Positions 32,574-41,481 are shown, counted from the first letter of the stretch. The stretch is 64,000 nucleotides of DNA from Comamonas denitrificans (GCF_017368815.1 NZ_JAFNME010000002.1:62001-126000); one strand, 5' to 3'. Numbers and translations are program-made. The notes: generated from the sequence alone by a model not told the origin.

Positions 32574-32649
32574 AGCTGTTTACGCACGCAGATAAAAGGT
32601 TTCATGCATAAAAATGCATGAAACCTTGATTTAATCAACGCAAACAGCT
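32574..32649. terminator. Bidirectional hairpin between xth and metH, AGCT-family copy 6
   Basis: A perfect 14-bp stem (32596-32609 with 32614-32627, AAGGTTTCATGCAT) closes on an AAAA loop. It is framed by AGCTGTTTACG and CGCAAACAGCT arms (AGCT at 32574-32577 and 32646-32649). It lies between two converging genes and probably ends both transcripts. Confidence 0.75.
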
Positions 32650-32675
32650 TTTAAAATCAGAGCAAACCTCGCCCA

Positions 32676-35432
32676 TCACCCCAGGTTGGGGGCCAGGCGG
32701 CGGCGCAGTTCTTCCACGTCCATGCCCCGGCGCTGGGCCATGTCTTGCACCTGATCGTCGCCAATCGTGCCCACGCTGAAGTAGCTGGCCTGCGGGTGGG
32801 CCAGGTAAAAGCCGCTGACGCTGGAGGCCGGGTGCATGGCCAGGCTCTCGGTCAGCTGCATGCCGATTTCGTCGGTGCGCAGGGCTTTGAACAGGTCGAT
32901 CTTGGGCGTGTGATCGGGGCAGGCCGGGTAGCCGGGGGCGGGGCGGATGCCTTGGTATTGCTCTTTGATGAGTGCCTCGTTGTCCAGGGCTTCATCGGCG
33001 GCATAGCCCCACAAATCTTTGCGCACGCGCTGGTGCAGGCATTCGGCAAAGGCTTCGGCCAGGCGGTCGGCCAGGCTTTTGAACATGATGCTGCTGTAGT
33101 CGTCCAGCGCGTCGAGAAATTCTTTTTCTTTTTTCTCGCTGCCAATCCCGGCGGTGACGGCAAACAGGCCGGCGTAGTCGGCAATGCCGCTGTCCTTTGG
33201 GGCGACAAAGTCGGCCAGGCAGCGGCTGGGGCGCAACTTGCCTTCGGCATCCACCTGTTTTTCGGTTTGCTGGCGCAGGCCGTACCAAGTCATCAGCACC
33301 TGGCTGCGGCTTTCGTCGGTGTAGAACTCGATGTCGTCGCCCACGCGGTTGGCCGGGTACAGGCCCAGCACACCGTTGGCTTGCAGCCAGCGGCCTTCGA
33401 CGATTTTTTTCAGCATGGCCTGCCCGTCGGCCAAGACTTTGCGGGCTTCTGTGCCGACGATTTCATCGTCCAGGATGGCGGGGTAGGGGCCGGCCAAATC
33501 CCAGGTCTGAAAGAAGGGGCCCCAGTCGATGTACTGGGCGATTTCGGCCAGATCGAAGTTTTTGAACACGCGTCGCCCCAGGGCGCGGGGGGCCACGGGG
33601 GGCGGGTTGGCAAAGTCCAGCTGCGGCAGATTGGCGCGGGCTTTGGCCAGGGGCCACAGGGGTTGCTTTTTGCGCTTGGCGTGCAGTTGGCGCACGTGTT
33701 CGTAATCGGCGGCCACTTCGGCCAAGTAGGTGGCGCGGTTCTCGCCCAGCAGGTTTTGCGCCACGCCCACGCTGCGCGAGGCATCGGGCACGTAGATGAC
33801 CGGGCCGTTGTACTGCGGGGCGATTTTCACGGCGGTGTGCACGCGCGAGCAGGTGGCCCCGCCGATCAAGAGTGGGGTCTGGCGGCTGCGGAAGTACTCG
33901 TCTTTGTCCATTTCGCCGGCCACGTACTGCATTTCTTCCAGGCTGGGGGTGATCAGGCCCGACAGGCCCACCATGTCGGCGTTCACCTCTTTGGCCTTGG
34001 CCAGGATTTCGTGGCAGGGCACCATCACGCCCATGTTGATAACGTCAAAGTTGTTGCACTGCAGCACCACGGTGACGATGTTTTTGCCAATGTCGTGTAC
34101 GTCGCCCTTGACGGTGGCAATCACGATCTTGCCTTTGCTGGAGACGTCGATGCCTGCCGCCTCTTGCTGGCGCTTTTCTTCCTCGATGTAGGGAATGAGG
34201 TGGGCCACGGCCTGCTTCATCACGCGCGCGCTTTTCACCACCTGGGGCAAAAACATTTTGCCCGCGCCAAACAGGTCGCCGACGATGTTCATGCCGTCCA
34301 TCAGCGGCCCTTCAATCACGTGCAGCGGGCGGCCGCCTTGTTGCACCACGAGTTGCTGGTAGGCCTCTTCGGTGTCTTCGGTGATGAAGTCGGTAATGCC
34401 GTGTACCAGCGCGTGCGACAGGCGCTCGCCCACGGTTTTGGGGTTGTCGGGCGTGCCGCGCCATTCGAGTTTTTTGCTCTCGTCCTTGGCCGCGCCTTTG
34501 GCGGCTTCGGCAATTTCCAAGAGGCGTTCGGCGGCATCGTCGCGGCGGTTCAAGACCACGTCTTCCACGCGCTCGCGCAGCTCGGGGTCCAGGTCGTCGT
34601 ACACCCCGACCATGCCGGCATTGACGATGCCCATGTCCATCCCGGCCTGGATGGCGTGGTACAGAAAGACGGTGTGAATCGCTTCGCGCACCGGCTCGTT
34701 GCCCCGAAAGCTAAAGCTCACGTTGGAGACCCCGCCGCTGATTTTGGCCCCCGGCAGGTTGGCCTTGATCCAGCGCACGGCGTTGATGAAATCGACGGCG
34801 TAGTTGGCGTGCTCTTCGATGCCGGTGGCAATGGCGAAGATGTTGGGGTCGAAGATGATGTCTTCGGGCGGAAACCCCACCTCATCGACCAGGATGCGGT
34901 AGGCGCGTTCGCAGATTTCGATCTTGCGCTCAAAGGTGTCGGCCTGGCCTTTTTCGTCAAAGGCCATGACCACGGCGGCCGCGCCGTAGCGTTTGATGAG
35001 CCGCGCCTCGTGCTTGAATTTGTCCACCCCTTCTTTCATCGAGATGGAATTGACAATGCCCTTGCCCTGCAGGCAGCGCAGGCCCGCTTCGATCACTTCC
35101 CACTTGGAGCTATCGACCATCACCGGCACTTTGGCGATGTCCGGCTCCGAGCCGATCAGGTTCAAAAAGCGCACCATGGCGGCCTTGCTGTCGAGCATGG
35201 CCTCGTCCATGTTCACGTCGATCACCTGGGCGCCGTTTTCCACCTGCTGGCGCGCCACGGACAGGGCTTCTTCGTACTGCTCGTTCAGAATCATCCGCGC
35301 GAAGGCTTTGGAGCCGGTGACGTTGGTGCGCTCGCCCACGTTCACGAACAAAGAGCCCTCACCGATAAACACCGGCTCCAGGCCCGAAAGCTTCATGGGG
35401 GGAATGGTCTGAACAGGGGGCACGGTGGACAT
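32676..35432 (-). CDS. metH: Cobalamin-dependent methionine synthase, C-terminal polypeptide (MetH2)
   Basis: This makes methionine from homocysteine and methyltetrahydrofolate. The 918-residue protein contains the pterin-binding domain ([18 protein letters not shown] near residue 25), the cobalamin cap and B12 domain (DVHDIGKN near 444) and the S-adenosylmethionine activation domain ([13 protein letters not shown] near 830). It lacks the N-terminal homocysteine/zinc domain of one-piece MetH (about 330 residues). As in relatives, that domain should be a separate gene, but it is not in this window. ATG 35432 is preferred; a GTG lies three codons upstream. No cobalamin riboswitch was recognised upstream. 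Confidence 0.93.
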   Translation of the reverse strand: MSTVPPVQTIPPMKLSGLEPVFIGEGSLFVNVGERTNVTGSKAFARMILNEQYEEALSVARQQVENGAQVIDVNMDEAMLDSKAAMVRFLNLIGSEPDIAKVPVMVDSSKWEVIEAGLRCLQGKGIVNSISMKEGVDKFKHEARLIKRYGAAAVVMAFDEKGQADTFERKIEICERAYRILVDEVGFPPEDIIFDPNIFAIATGIEEHANYAVDFINAVRWIKANLPGAKISGGVSNVSFSFRGNEPVREAIHTVFLYHAIQAGMDMGIVNAGMVGVYDDLDPELRERVEDVVLNRRDDAAERLLEIAEAAKGAAKDESKKLEWRGTPDNPKTVGERLSHALVHGITDFITEDTEEAYQQLVVQQGGRPLHVIEGPLMDGMNIVGDLFGAGKMFLPQVVKSARVMKQAVAHLIPYIEEEKRQQEAAGIDVSSKGKIVIATVKGDVHDIGKNIVTVVLQCNNFDVINMGVMVPCHEILAKAKEVNADMVGLSGLITPSLEEMQYVAGEMDKDEYFRSRQTPLLIGGATCSRVHTAVKIAPQYNGPVIYVPDASRSVGVAQNLLGENRATYLAEVAADYEHVRQLHAKRKKQPLWPLAKARANLPQLDFANPPPVAPRALGRRVFKNFDLAEIAQYIDWGPFFQTWDLAGPYPAILDDEIVGTEARKVLADGQAMLKKIVEGRWLQANGVLGLYPANRVGDDIEFYTDESRSQVLMTWYGLRQQTEKQVDAEGKLRPSRCLADFVAPKDSGIADYAGLFAVTAGIGSEKKEKEFLDALDDYSSIMFKSLADRLAEAFAECLHQRVRKDLWGYAADEALDNEALIKEQYQGIRPAPGYPACPDHTPKIDLFKALRTDEIGMQLTESLAMHPASSVSGFYLAHPQASYFSVGTIGDDQVQDMAQRRGMDVEELRRRLAPNLG

Positions 35433-35492
35433 AGAACTCACTTCATCGAATAAAAGGCAAACAGGGCCGCGATTTTACCTTTGTAAATAGAT

Positions 35493-35530
35493 AGCTTTAA
35501 CCGCTTGAAAATAGTGTGTTTAAAGCGGTT
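35493..35530. repeat. AGCT-family repeat copy 7
   Basis: AGCTTTAACCGCTT and its mirror give an 8-bp stem (AACCGCTT at 35499-35506 with AAGCGGTT at 35523-35530). It occupies the gap between the dienelactone hydrolase-like gene and metH. Confidence 0.6.
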
Positions 35531-35542
35531 TTATGCCCAAAT

Positions 35543-36262
35543 TCAAGGTAGTGAAAGCGCAAGGTGCTGGTCAAAGAATAGCAAGGTGCGGTCTTTGGCC
35601 TGGATGGCGCTGTCGTGGTCGTAGCTGGCGCGCAGGTCGCAGTTAAAGCCGTGCTCGGCCTCATAGATATGCGTTTGCACGGACGGCTGGTGGGCCGCTT
35701 GGGCTTGTGTGGCGTGGGCAAAGGCCAGCACTTCTTGCAGGGGGATGATGGTGTCGCGCCGGCCAAAGTGCGCTTGCACCGGGCAGCGGGGGCGGCGCGT
35801 GCGTTCGCGCTGGCTGGTCATGCCGCCGCCGTAGTAGGTGACGGCCGCCGACAGCTCGGGCACCTGGGCAGCGGCCCGCCACGTGACCAGGCCGCCCCAG
35901 CAAAAGCCGACCATGCCCACTTTGCACGGGGCCTGGGCCAAGGCCCATTGGGCGCTGGCTTGCACCTGTTGCAAGATGGCATCGGGCATGGCTTCGGCCT
36001 GGGCTTTGTACCGGCGGCCTTGGGCCACGTCGGCCTCGCTGTAGCCCAGGTCCAGGCGCGGGGTAAAGCGGGCGAATAAATCAGGCGCGATGGCCAAAAA
36101 TCCCCGGGTGGCCATGCGGTCGGTGACGGCCCGGATGTGGCTGTTTACGCCAAAAATTTCTTGCCCCACGATGACCGCGCCACGCAAAGCGCCCGGCGGG
36201 TGGGCGGCCCAGGCCGAAAAGGGGGTGCCATCGGCGGCCTGCAGGTCAATCCACTGTCCCAT
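35543..36262 (-). CDS. Dienelactone hydrolase family protein
   Basis: This is an alpha/beta hydrolase of the DLH family. The 239-residue protein has the triad elements: cysteine in GFCWGG near residue 121, aspartate in GRRDTIIP near 172 and histidine in YEAEHGFNCD near 204, with QEIFG near 35. AGGAGA lies before the ATG. Carboxymethylenebutenolidase activity, used in chlorocatechol degradation, is possible, but many members act on other esters. It sits upstream of metH and near a hemerythrin gene rather than in the ben cluster, so a link to aromatic degradation is not shown. Confidence 0.82.
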   Translation of the reverse strand: MGQWIDLQAADGTPFSAWAAHPPGALRGAVIVGQEIFGVNSHIRAVTDRMATRGFLAIAPDLFARFTPRLDLGYSEADVAQGRRYKAQAEAMPDAILQQVQASAQWALAQAPCKVGMVGFCWGGLVTWRAAAQVPELSAAVTYYGGGMTSQRERTRRPRCPVQAHFGRRDTIIPLQEVLAFAHATQAQAAHQPSVQTHIYEAEHGFNCDLRASYDHDSAIQAKDRTLLFFDQHLALSLP

Positions 36263-36286
36263 CGCATGTCTCCTGGGCTCTTTTTT

Positions 36287-36745
36287 TTAGTGGCAACCGC
36301 AACCTGTGCTGGCCGCTGCTGGGGTGGGCGCGGCCGCCACGGGCTGGGCATGGATGTCAAACCCGGTGCTTTGCAGGTGGTAAACCAAGGCGGCATCCAT
36401 GGTTTTGGCGTGGTAGCTGAACCAGTGGGCCAAGTCGGGAATCATCGCCCGGATGGCGGCCAGATCGCCTTGCGCCCCTTTGGCCGCGCCGTCGCGCAGG
36501 ATGTCCAGCACCGCTTGGTGTTGGTGAAAGTGGCAGTTGTCCGGGGCAAAACCGGTGGCCAGCATCCAGCGGTTTTCCATGGCGAAGTGCTCCTCGGTGT
36601 GGCTGACGATGGTGTGCCACAGCGCCAGCAAGGCGGCATCGTCGGCGCTTTCGGCGTGGGTGAGTAAATCGACAAATTCACGGTGGACGGTGTCCAGCTC
36701 TGGTAAGTCCAGCTGCAGTTTGTCGTCCCATTGCAAGGTGGCCAT
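36287..36745 (-). CDS. Bacteriohemerythrin-type protein
   Basis: This is a single-domain oxygen- or iron-binding protein, 152 residues. Ligand residues appear in LDTVHREFVDLL, HTEEHFAMENRWM, DNCHFHQH and SYHAKTMDAALV. It is a paralog of the benzoate-operon protein at 21064-21519. The tail is unusual: after a proline/alanine linker it ends STGCGCH, adding two cysteines and a histidine that could bind a metal. It lies between the lipid ABC operon and the dienelactone hydrolase-like gene on the same strand. The function is inferred from family. Confidence 0.85.
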   Translation of the reverse strand: MATLQWDDKLQLDLPELDTVHREFVDLLTHAESADDAALLALWHTIVSHTEEHFAMENRWMLATGFAPDNCHFHQHQAVLDILRDGAAKGAQGDLAAIRAMIPDLAHWFSYHAKTMDAALVYHLQSTGFDIHAQPVAAAPTPAAASTGCGCH

Positions 36746-36787
36746 AAAGGGGTCTCTCTTTGGAGAAAGTGGATGAAAAAAACAAGC

Positions 36788-37426
36788 TTAACGGGCGGTG
36801 GCGGTGGTTTGTAGCCATTGGATCAGTTGCTGGCCCACGGCATCGGTGGCCTGGCTCAGGGCGGCCGCACCGCCGGCCGCATTGGCGCTGGGGGCGGGGA
36901 TGGTGGCGGTAAACAGCTGTTGGCCCAGCAGCACTTCACCGGCCGCTTGGTAGCCCATCAAGGTGGCCCGCAGGCGAATGTTGGCGCTGCTGTGTGCGGA
37001 CTGGTCAAACACTTGCTCAAACTGCTCCAGCGCCAGCAGCAGCACGGGGGGCGCTTGCCCGGCCACGCTGGGCGGGATGCGCCCGCCTTCGGCGCTGAGC
37101 ACCACGCGCTGGCCTTGGCTGAGCCATTGGCGCAGGCGCTCTTGCACCAGCAGCTCGGGCGGCAGGCTCCAGTGGGCTTGGCTATAAGCGTGCCGGTGGT
37201 GGGGTTGGGCGTAGGCCAGGCGGTAGTGCATGGCGGTGGTGCTGCCCTCGGCTTGCCAGGGGGCCTGAATATCGGCCAGTACCACGGCAGGGGGGAGCGC
37301 GGCGGGCATTTCGGCCCAGGTGGCCAGGCCCAAATCAAAGCGTTCGGGCTCTTGCGGCGGGGTGGGCAGGCTTTGGCAGGCGGTCAGCAAAACCGTCAAA
37401 ACCAGGGGGGATAGGCGCAGCAGCAT
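36788..37426 (-). CDS. ABC-type transport auxiliary lipoprotein (PqiC-like)
   Basis: This is an envelope lipoprotein of the ABC_trans_aux family that works with MCE-type lipid transporters. The 212-residue product has a lipobox LLTAC (cysteine near residue 17) and the family patterns RLAYAQPHHRHAYSQAHWSLPPELLV and ANIRLRATLMGY. It is the last gene of the leftward permease-ATPase-MCE-lipoprotein set, 15 bp after the MCE gene. It probably docks the MCE ring to the outer membrane. Confidence 0.82.
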   Translation of the reverse strand: MLLRLSPLVLTVLLTACQSLPTPPQEPERFDLGLATWAEMPAALPPAVVLADIQAPWQAEGSTTAMHYRLAYAQPHHRHAYSQAHWSLPPELLVQERLRQWLSQGQRVVLSAEGGRIPPSVAGQAPPVLLLALEQFEQVFDQSAHSSANIRLRATLMGYQAAGEVLLGQQLFTATIPAPSANAAGGAAALSQATDAVGQQLIQWLQTTATAR

Positions 37427-37441
37427 GGCAATCTCGCAAGG

Positions 37442-38380
37442 TTAAGGGGTGGCGGGCGCTGGGGGGGCAAAACCGGGCTCGCCCGGGCCGGGGCGCACGG
37501 TGCCATTGCCGTAGATCAGGGACTGCGGGTTGGCATCAATATTGGCCATGGTGTGGCCCATTTGGCGCGATGCCAGGCCCAAATCGCTGCTGGCGCGTTG
37601 GATGCCTGGCAGGGTGTAGCGCTCAAAGCGCTGGGCCGATTGCACCAGCGATTGGCTGCCGGTTTGCAGGTGCTGCAGCACCCCATCGGGGGCTTGCAGC
37701 CGGTCGGCCAGTTGGCCAAATTTTTCTCCGGTGCTGGTCAAGGTGCGGATGCCGCTGCGGCTGTCCTGCACCAAGGCGGGCAGCTCTTGCAAGATCGGAT
37801 CGACGCGCTCGCCCAGCTGTTGCAGCGTGCGGTTGGTGTGGTTGAGGTTGTCCAGCAGCAGGCTAAAGCGCTCTTGGTTGGCATCGCCCAGCAGGCGATT
37901 GATGCGTTCGGCGGCTTCGTCGGCACGGCTCAAAATCATCATGCCCTGGTCGGCCAGCACGTTCAGCGGTGACGACTTCATGGGCAGGCGCGGCAGTCCG
38001 CTGGGGCCGATGGGCTGGATGGGCGAGGGGCCGGGCTCGTCGTCCAGCTGCACATGGGCAATGCCGGTGACCCCTTGGTAGCCCAGTTGGGCGTAGGTGT
38101 AGCCGGGCTGGACGGGGGCTTGGCTATCAACCGCGATGCGAATGAGCAGGTGGCCATTGCGCTCGTGGTCAAAGCCAATGTGGGTGACTTTGCCCACGGC
38201 CACGCCCTTGTAGCGCACGGTGGCCTGGGGCTGCAGGCCGCTGATGGCATCGGTGGTGGACAGCTCGTAGCTGGTGTACTGGCGCTGGTCACGCGTGAGC
38301 CACAGGGCCAGGCCAACCAGCATGCTGGCCAGCACCAGCATGAAGATGCCGGCGGCCATGGCGTGGGATTTGTTTTCCAT
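37442..38380 (-). CDS. MCE (MlaD-like) lipid transport protein
   Basis: This is an inner-membrane anchored MCE protein that forms a hexameric ring for lipid passage. The 312-residue protein has one N-terminal membrane segment (AAGIFMLVLASMLVGLALWL) and one MCE domain (residues about 40-120, with ATVRYKGVAVGKVTHIGF and YQGVTGIAHVQLDDE). A long helical C-terminal part is of the tunnel-forming kind, followed by a proline-rich tail. It is co-transcribed with the ATPase (18-bp gap) and the lipoprotein. It resembles the single-MCE proteins of PqiC-associated operons rather than short MlaD. Confidence 0.87.
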   Translation of the reverse strand: MENKSHAMAAGIFMLVLASMLVGLALWLTRDQRQYTSYELSTTDAISGLQPQATVRYKGVAVGKVTHIGFDHERNGHLLIRIAVDSQAPVQPGYTYAQLGYQGVTGIAHVQLDDEPGPSPIQPIGPSGLPRLPMKSSPLNVLADQGMMILSRADEAAERINRLLGDANQERFSLLLDNLNHTNRTLQQLGERVDPILQELPALVQDSRSGIRTLTSTGEKFGQLADRLQAPDGVLQHLQTGSQSLVQSAQRFERYTLPGIQRASSDLGLASRQMGHTMANIDANPQSLIYGNGTVRPGPGEPGFAPPAPATP

Positions 38381-38398
38381 GGGGCAGTTGCTCCTTTG

Positions 38399-39211
38399 TT
38401 AGGCGGATGCCGGGGCGGCAAGGGGGGTGGCGCTGGGCGCTGGGGCCATGGCCCGGCGGCCCCGCTCGCCCTGGAAGAAAGTGGTGGTAAAGGGGTGGTC
38501 AAACTGTGCCACTTCCTGCGCCGTGCCGCTGACCAACACGCGCTTTTCGGCCAGCACGGCCACGCGGCTGGACAGGGCAAACAGGGTGTCCAGATCGTGG
38601 GTGACCATGACCACGGTTAGGCCCAAATCAGCCTGCAGTTGGCGCAGCAGTGCGCAAAATTCGTCCGAGCTGGTGGGGTCCAGGCCGGCGGTGGGTTCAT
38701 CCAGCAGCAGCAGTGGCGGGTCCATGATCAGCGCCCGCGCCAGCGCTACGCGCTTGATCATGCCGCCGGACAGATCGGCCGGGTTGCGGCTGGCGTGCTC
38801 GGGCTTGAGGCCCACCATTTGCAGCTTGATCATGGCCGCTTGGCGCACCACGGCATCGGGCAGGCCGCCTTGCTCGCGCAGGGCAAAGGCGATGTTGTCC
38901 AGGACGCTGAACGCCGAGTACAGCGCCCCGTGCTGAAACAACATGCCCACGCGGGCCGAGGCCCCGGCGCGGCACAACTCGGCGGCGGGGCGGCCCAAGG
39001 TGGTGACCCGGCCTTTGCCCGGTTGCAGCAGCCCCAAAATTTGCCGCAGCAACACGGTTTTGCCGGTGCCCGAGCCGCCAACGATGGACAGCATTTCGCC
39101 CCGGTGTACCTGCAGGTTTAAATCTTGGTGGACGGCAAAGGCCTGCTCGCCTTGGCCAAAAATGCTCCACAGCTGGTCGATGTCGATCATCACGTCGGAC
39201 GGGCTGGTCAT
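38399..39211 (-). CDS. ABC transporter ATP-binding protein (MlaF-like)
   Basis: This is the cytoplasmic ATPase of the lipid transporter, 270 residues. Walker A is GGSGTGKT near residue 46, the signature is LSGGMIKRVALARAL near 148, Walker B is LLLLDEPTAGLDP near 170, and the switch histidine follows in MVTHD. The GMIKRVALARA variant is typical of MlaF/Ttg2A. The start is ATG 39211, two bases after the permease stop; the frame is open upstream inside the permease gene but not conserved. Confidence 0.92.
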   Translation of the reverse strand: MTSPSDVMIDIDQLWSIFGQGEQAFAVHQDLNLQVHRGEMLSIVGGSGTGKTVLLRQILGLLQPGKGRVTTLGRPAAELCRAGASARVGMLFQHGALYSAFSVLDNIAFALREQGGLPDAVVRQAAMIKLQMVGLKPEHASRNPADLSGGMIKRVALARALIMDPPLLLLDEPTAGLDPTSSDEFCALLRQLQADLGLTVVMVTHDLDTLFALSSRVAVLAEKRVLVSGTAQEVAQFDHPFTTTFFQGERGRRAMAPAPSATPLAAPASA

Positions 39212-39213
39212 GC

Positions 39214-40335
39214 TTAGAACCCCACATCCTTGAAGGCCACGGCAAAAATCGCATCGACGATGATCACCATGGTGATCGAGCTGACCACCGAGGCGGTCGT
39301 GCCCGCCCCCAGGCTTTGCGTGTTGGGCTGCACGCGCAGGCCCCAGTGGCAGCCGATCAGCGCAATCCACACCCCAAACACCATGGCCTTGGTGCTGGCC
39401 AGCCACAGGTTGCTGACCTCTACGGCGCTGGGCAGGGCTTGCCAGAAGTAGGCCGGGGAGATGCCCATGGTCAGGTCGGCCGCCACAATGCCGCCAAGCA
39501 AGGTCGCCAGCGTGGTCCACAAACTAACCAGGGGCATGGCCAGTGCCAGGGCCATGGCCCGGGGCAGCACCAAGCGGTAGCCGTGCGAAATGCCCATGAC
39601 TTGCATGGCATCCAATTCTTCGGTGACGCGCATCACGCCAATTTGCGCCGTGATGGCCGAGCCCGAGCGCCCAGCCACCAAGATGGCGGCCAGCAGGGGC
39701 CCCAGCTCCCGAATCAGCGAGATGCCCAAAATATTTACGATAAAGGCTTCGGCCCCAAACTGGCGCAGCTGCAGCGCCATCAAATAGGCCAGCACCACGC
39801 CAATCAAAAAACCAACCAAGGCGGTAATTGGCAGGGCCGTGGCCCCCATGTTGAACAGGTGGCCAGAAAAATCACGCCACGGCCCCTTGTGGGGGGCCCG
39901 CAACAGGCGCAGGGCATCCAGCCACAAGCCCCCGATCAGCAGCAAGATGTCGCGGCCATGGCCCAAGGCGGCCAGCACCAAGGTGCCCAAATGCTCAATC
40001 GAACGGCCAAAGTAATACGGGCGCTGCGCCGGGGGGGTGGCGCTGGCAAAGCGGGCCACGCGCTCGAGCATGGCGCGTTGGCTGGGGTGGGTGTGCAATT
40101 GCGCGGGCCACTGGCCCTGCCAGTGCTGCCACAGCAACTGGGCCCCGAGGTGGTCCAGCCAGGCCAGCTGCGTCAAATCCCACACGGCCGCCGTGCCATG
40201 CCCGGCCAGCTGGCGCTGCAGGCGTTGCCATTGACCGCGCTGGCCCAATTCGGCGGCCCCCCAGCGGCCCAGCAGCACAATGTGCTGGCCTGCGGCGTGT
40301 GTTTGGGGCTCAAGGCGGGGGGTGGGGTCGGTCAT
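39214..40335 (-). CDS. MlaE-like ABC permease with N-terminal STAS-like domain
   Basis: This is the inner-membrane permease of the lipid transporter. The 373-residue protein is longer than MlaE (about 260) because of about 115 extra N-terminal residues that resemble a STAS domain (WDLTQLAWLDHLGAQLLWQHW). The permease part carries the MlaE signatures LGPLLAAILVAGRSGSAITAQIGVMRVTEELDAMQVMG and ends VDAIFAVAFKDVGF. It is the first gene of the four-gene leftward operon. In the Mla system the STAS protein (MlaB) is separate, so this is a natural fusion, also found in other MCE operons. Confidence 0.9.
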   Translation of the reverse strand: MTDPTPRLEPQTHAAGQHIVLLGRWGAAELGQRGQWQRLQRQLAGHGTAAVWDLTQLAWLDHLGAQLLWQHWQGQWPAQLHTHPSQRAMLERVARFASATPPAQRPYYFGRSIEHLGTLVLAALGHGRDILLLIGGLWLDALRLLRAPHKGPWRDFSGHLFNMGATALPITALVGFLIGVVLAYLMALQLRQFGAEAFIVNILGISLIRELGPLLAAILVAGRSGSAITAQIGVMRVTEELDAMQVMGISHGYRLVLPRAMALALAMPLVSLWTTLATLLGGIVAADLTMGISPAYFWQALPSAVEVSNLWLASTKAMVFGVWIALIGCHWGLRVQPNTQSLGAGTTASVVSSITMVIIVDAIFAVAFKDVGF

Positions 40336-40418
40336 CAGGGGAGTGGTTTTAGCACAAATTGTTGCGGGGCTGACCTGGCCGTTGGCTGGCTGACGATCTG
40401 GGGCATCGTTACTGACGA

Positions 40419-40448
40419 TTGTACCCTAGGGAAAACTCTGTCTTATAG
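40419..40448 (+). promoter_or_regulatory. Predicted promoter of the 40.45-kb RNA
   Basis: TTGTAC (40419-40424) and TTATAG (40443-40448) are separated by 18 bp, a fair sigma-70 promoter on the plus strand. It would start RNA near 40455. It lies in the 288-bp gap between the leftward permease gene and the rightward TauE/SafE gene. Confidence 0.45.
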
Positions 40449-40454
40449 AAGACT

Positions 40455-40617
40455 TGTCTGCGGTTACATTGGCGGCACTTCTAGCGCTGCGAGACAACAG
40501 CGCGTGGAGGGCCCGAGGAGACAACTCGATCCATAACTAGAAATTTTTATCCAAGCGCCCGTCATGAGGTGTAGATTTTTTCCATAGCGCCGGTTTATCC
40601 GGCGCTTTTCTTTTTGG
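40455..40617 (+). ncRNA. Candidate small RNA or leader with repeated loop motif
   Basis: About 160 nt bounded by a predicted promoter and a strong intrinsic terminator contain no ORF. Two adjacent hairpins show the same octamer GAGACAAC at the 3' side of their loops: GCGCTG/CAGCGC (40484-40489, 40498-40503) and CGAG/CTCG (40514-40517, 40525-40528); the octamers are at 40491-40498 and 40518-40525. The region ends with the terminator at 40586-40617. It could be a free small RNA or an attenuating leader of the next gene. I did not recognise it as 6S, SRP, tmRNA or RNase P RNA. Confidence 0.5.
40586..40617 (+). terminator. Rho-independent terminator before the TauE/SafE gene
   Basis: A perfect 8-bp GC-rich stem (AGCGCCGG at 40586-40593, CCGGCGCT at 40599-40606) with a TTTAT loop is followed by TTTTCTTTTT. 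It is directional (plus strand). It ends only 7 bp before the next start codon, with no plus-strand gene upstream. Confidence 0.85.
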
Positions 40618-40623
40618 TGCGTG

Positions 40624-41376
40624 ATGGAGTGGATAGTTGTTACCCTGGCCTCGGCCCTGGCGGGCATGGTCGATGCCATCGTGGGCGGCGGCGGGCTGAT
40701 TTTGCTGCCGGCGTTGTTTGCGGTTTTTCCGGGGGCGGCACCAGCGACGTTGTTTGGCACGAATAAAAGTGCCGCCATTTGGGGCACGGCGGTGGCCTCG
40801 TGGCAGTACAGCCGCCGCGTTGCGGTGCGCTGGCCGGCGCTGTGGCCGGGCATTGCGGCGGCCTTTGCCGGGGCCTTTGCCGGGGCCTGGAGCGTGACGC
40901 TGATTGACCCGAGCTTTCTGCGCAAGTTGCTGCCGCTGATTTTGCTGGTTTTGCTGGTCTATACCCTGGCCAAAAAAGAGCTGGGGCGCACCCATGCGCC
41001 GCTGTTTCAGGGCCGCCAAGAGCAGTGGCGCACGGCGGCCATTGGGGCGGTGATTGGGTTTTACGATGGCTTTTTTGGGCCGGGTACGGGCAGCTTTTTT
41101 GTTTTTTTGTTGGTGCGCACCTTGGGGTATGACTTTCTCAATGCCTCGGTGAGTGCCAAGTTGCTCAATTTATCGACCAATATTGCCGCCCTGCTGCTGT
41201 TTGCCGCCAAGGGCCATATTTGGTGGCACTTTGCCGTGCCCTTGGCGCTGGCCAATGTGCTGGGCAGTGTGCTGGGCAGTTGGCTGGCCCTGCGCCATGG
41301 CACGGGGTTTGTGCGGGTGATCTTTATTGTGGTGGTCGGTGGCCTGATTGTGAAAACGGGGATGGATGCAATTTAA
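40624..41376 (+). CDS. TauE/SafE family sulfite exporter-like permease
   Basis: This is an inner-membrane protein of the TauE/SafE (DUF81) family, which exports sulfite, sulfoacetate or other small organic anions. The 250-residue product has about eight membrane segments. It shows the two family repeats ASALAGMVDAIVGGGGLILLPAL near the N-terminus and GAVIGFYDGFFGPGTGSFFVFLLV near residue 145. ATG 40624 is used, with GTG 40621 adjacent. There is no Shine-Dalgarno sequence, because a terminator ends just before the start; the gene may depend on read-through of that terminator or on a leaderless start. The substrate is unknown. Confidence 0.82.
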   Translation: MEWIVVTLASALAGMVDAIVGGGGLILLPALFAVFPGAAPATLFGTNKSAAIWGTAVASWQYSRRVAVRWPALWPGIAAAFAGAFAGAWSVTLIDPSFLRKLLPLILLVLLVYTLAKKELGRTHAPLFQGRQEQWRTAAIGAVIGFYDGFFGPGTGSFFVFLLVRTLGYDFLNASVSAKLLNLSTNIAALLLFAAKGHIWWHFAVPLALANVLGSVLGSWLALRHGTGFVRVIFIVVVGGLIVKTGMDAI

Positions 41377-41378
41377 AT

Positions 41379-41453
41379 AGCTGGTACCGCTTGTATATAG
41401 TCGTTTTATTTGAGTTTTGTATAAAAAATGACATTTAATAAGCGGTTAAAGCT
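41379..41453. repeat. AGCT-family repeat copy 8
   Basis: ATAGCTGGTACCGCTT at the left and AAGCGGTTAAAGCTAT at the right (AGCT at 41379-41382 and 41450-41453) enclose an AT-rich centre. The right arm contains an ATG (41428) in frame with the following gene, which is probably not the true start. Confidence 0.65.
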
Positions 41454-41481
41454 ATTGTTTATGATGATTTTGGCCACTTGT

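Noticed and set aside
32745-35453. 902-codon plus-strand frame opposite metH
   Set aside because: Antisense shadow of metH with biased composition and no domain pattern.
35433-35542. Cobalamin riboswitch upstream of metH
   Set aside because: The gap is only 110 bp, holds an AGCT-family repeat, and shows no B12-box sequence.
40455-40617. Known housekeeping RNA (6S, SRP RNA, tmRNA, RNase P RNA)
   Set aside because: None of the conserved sequences of these RNAs could be recognised in the segment.
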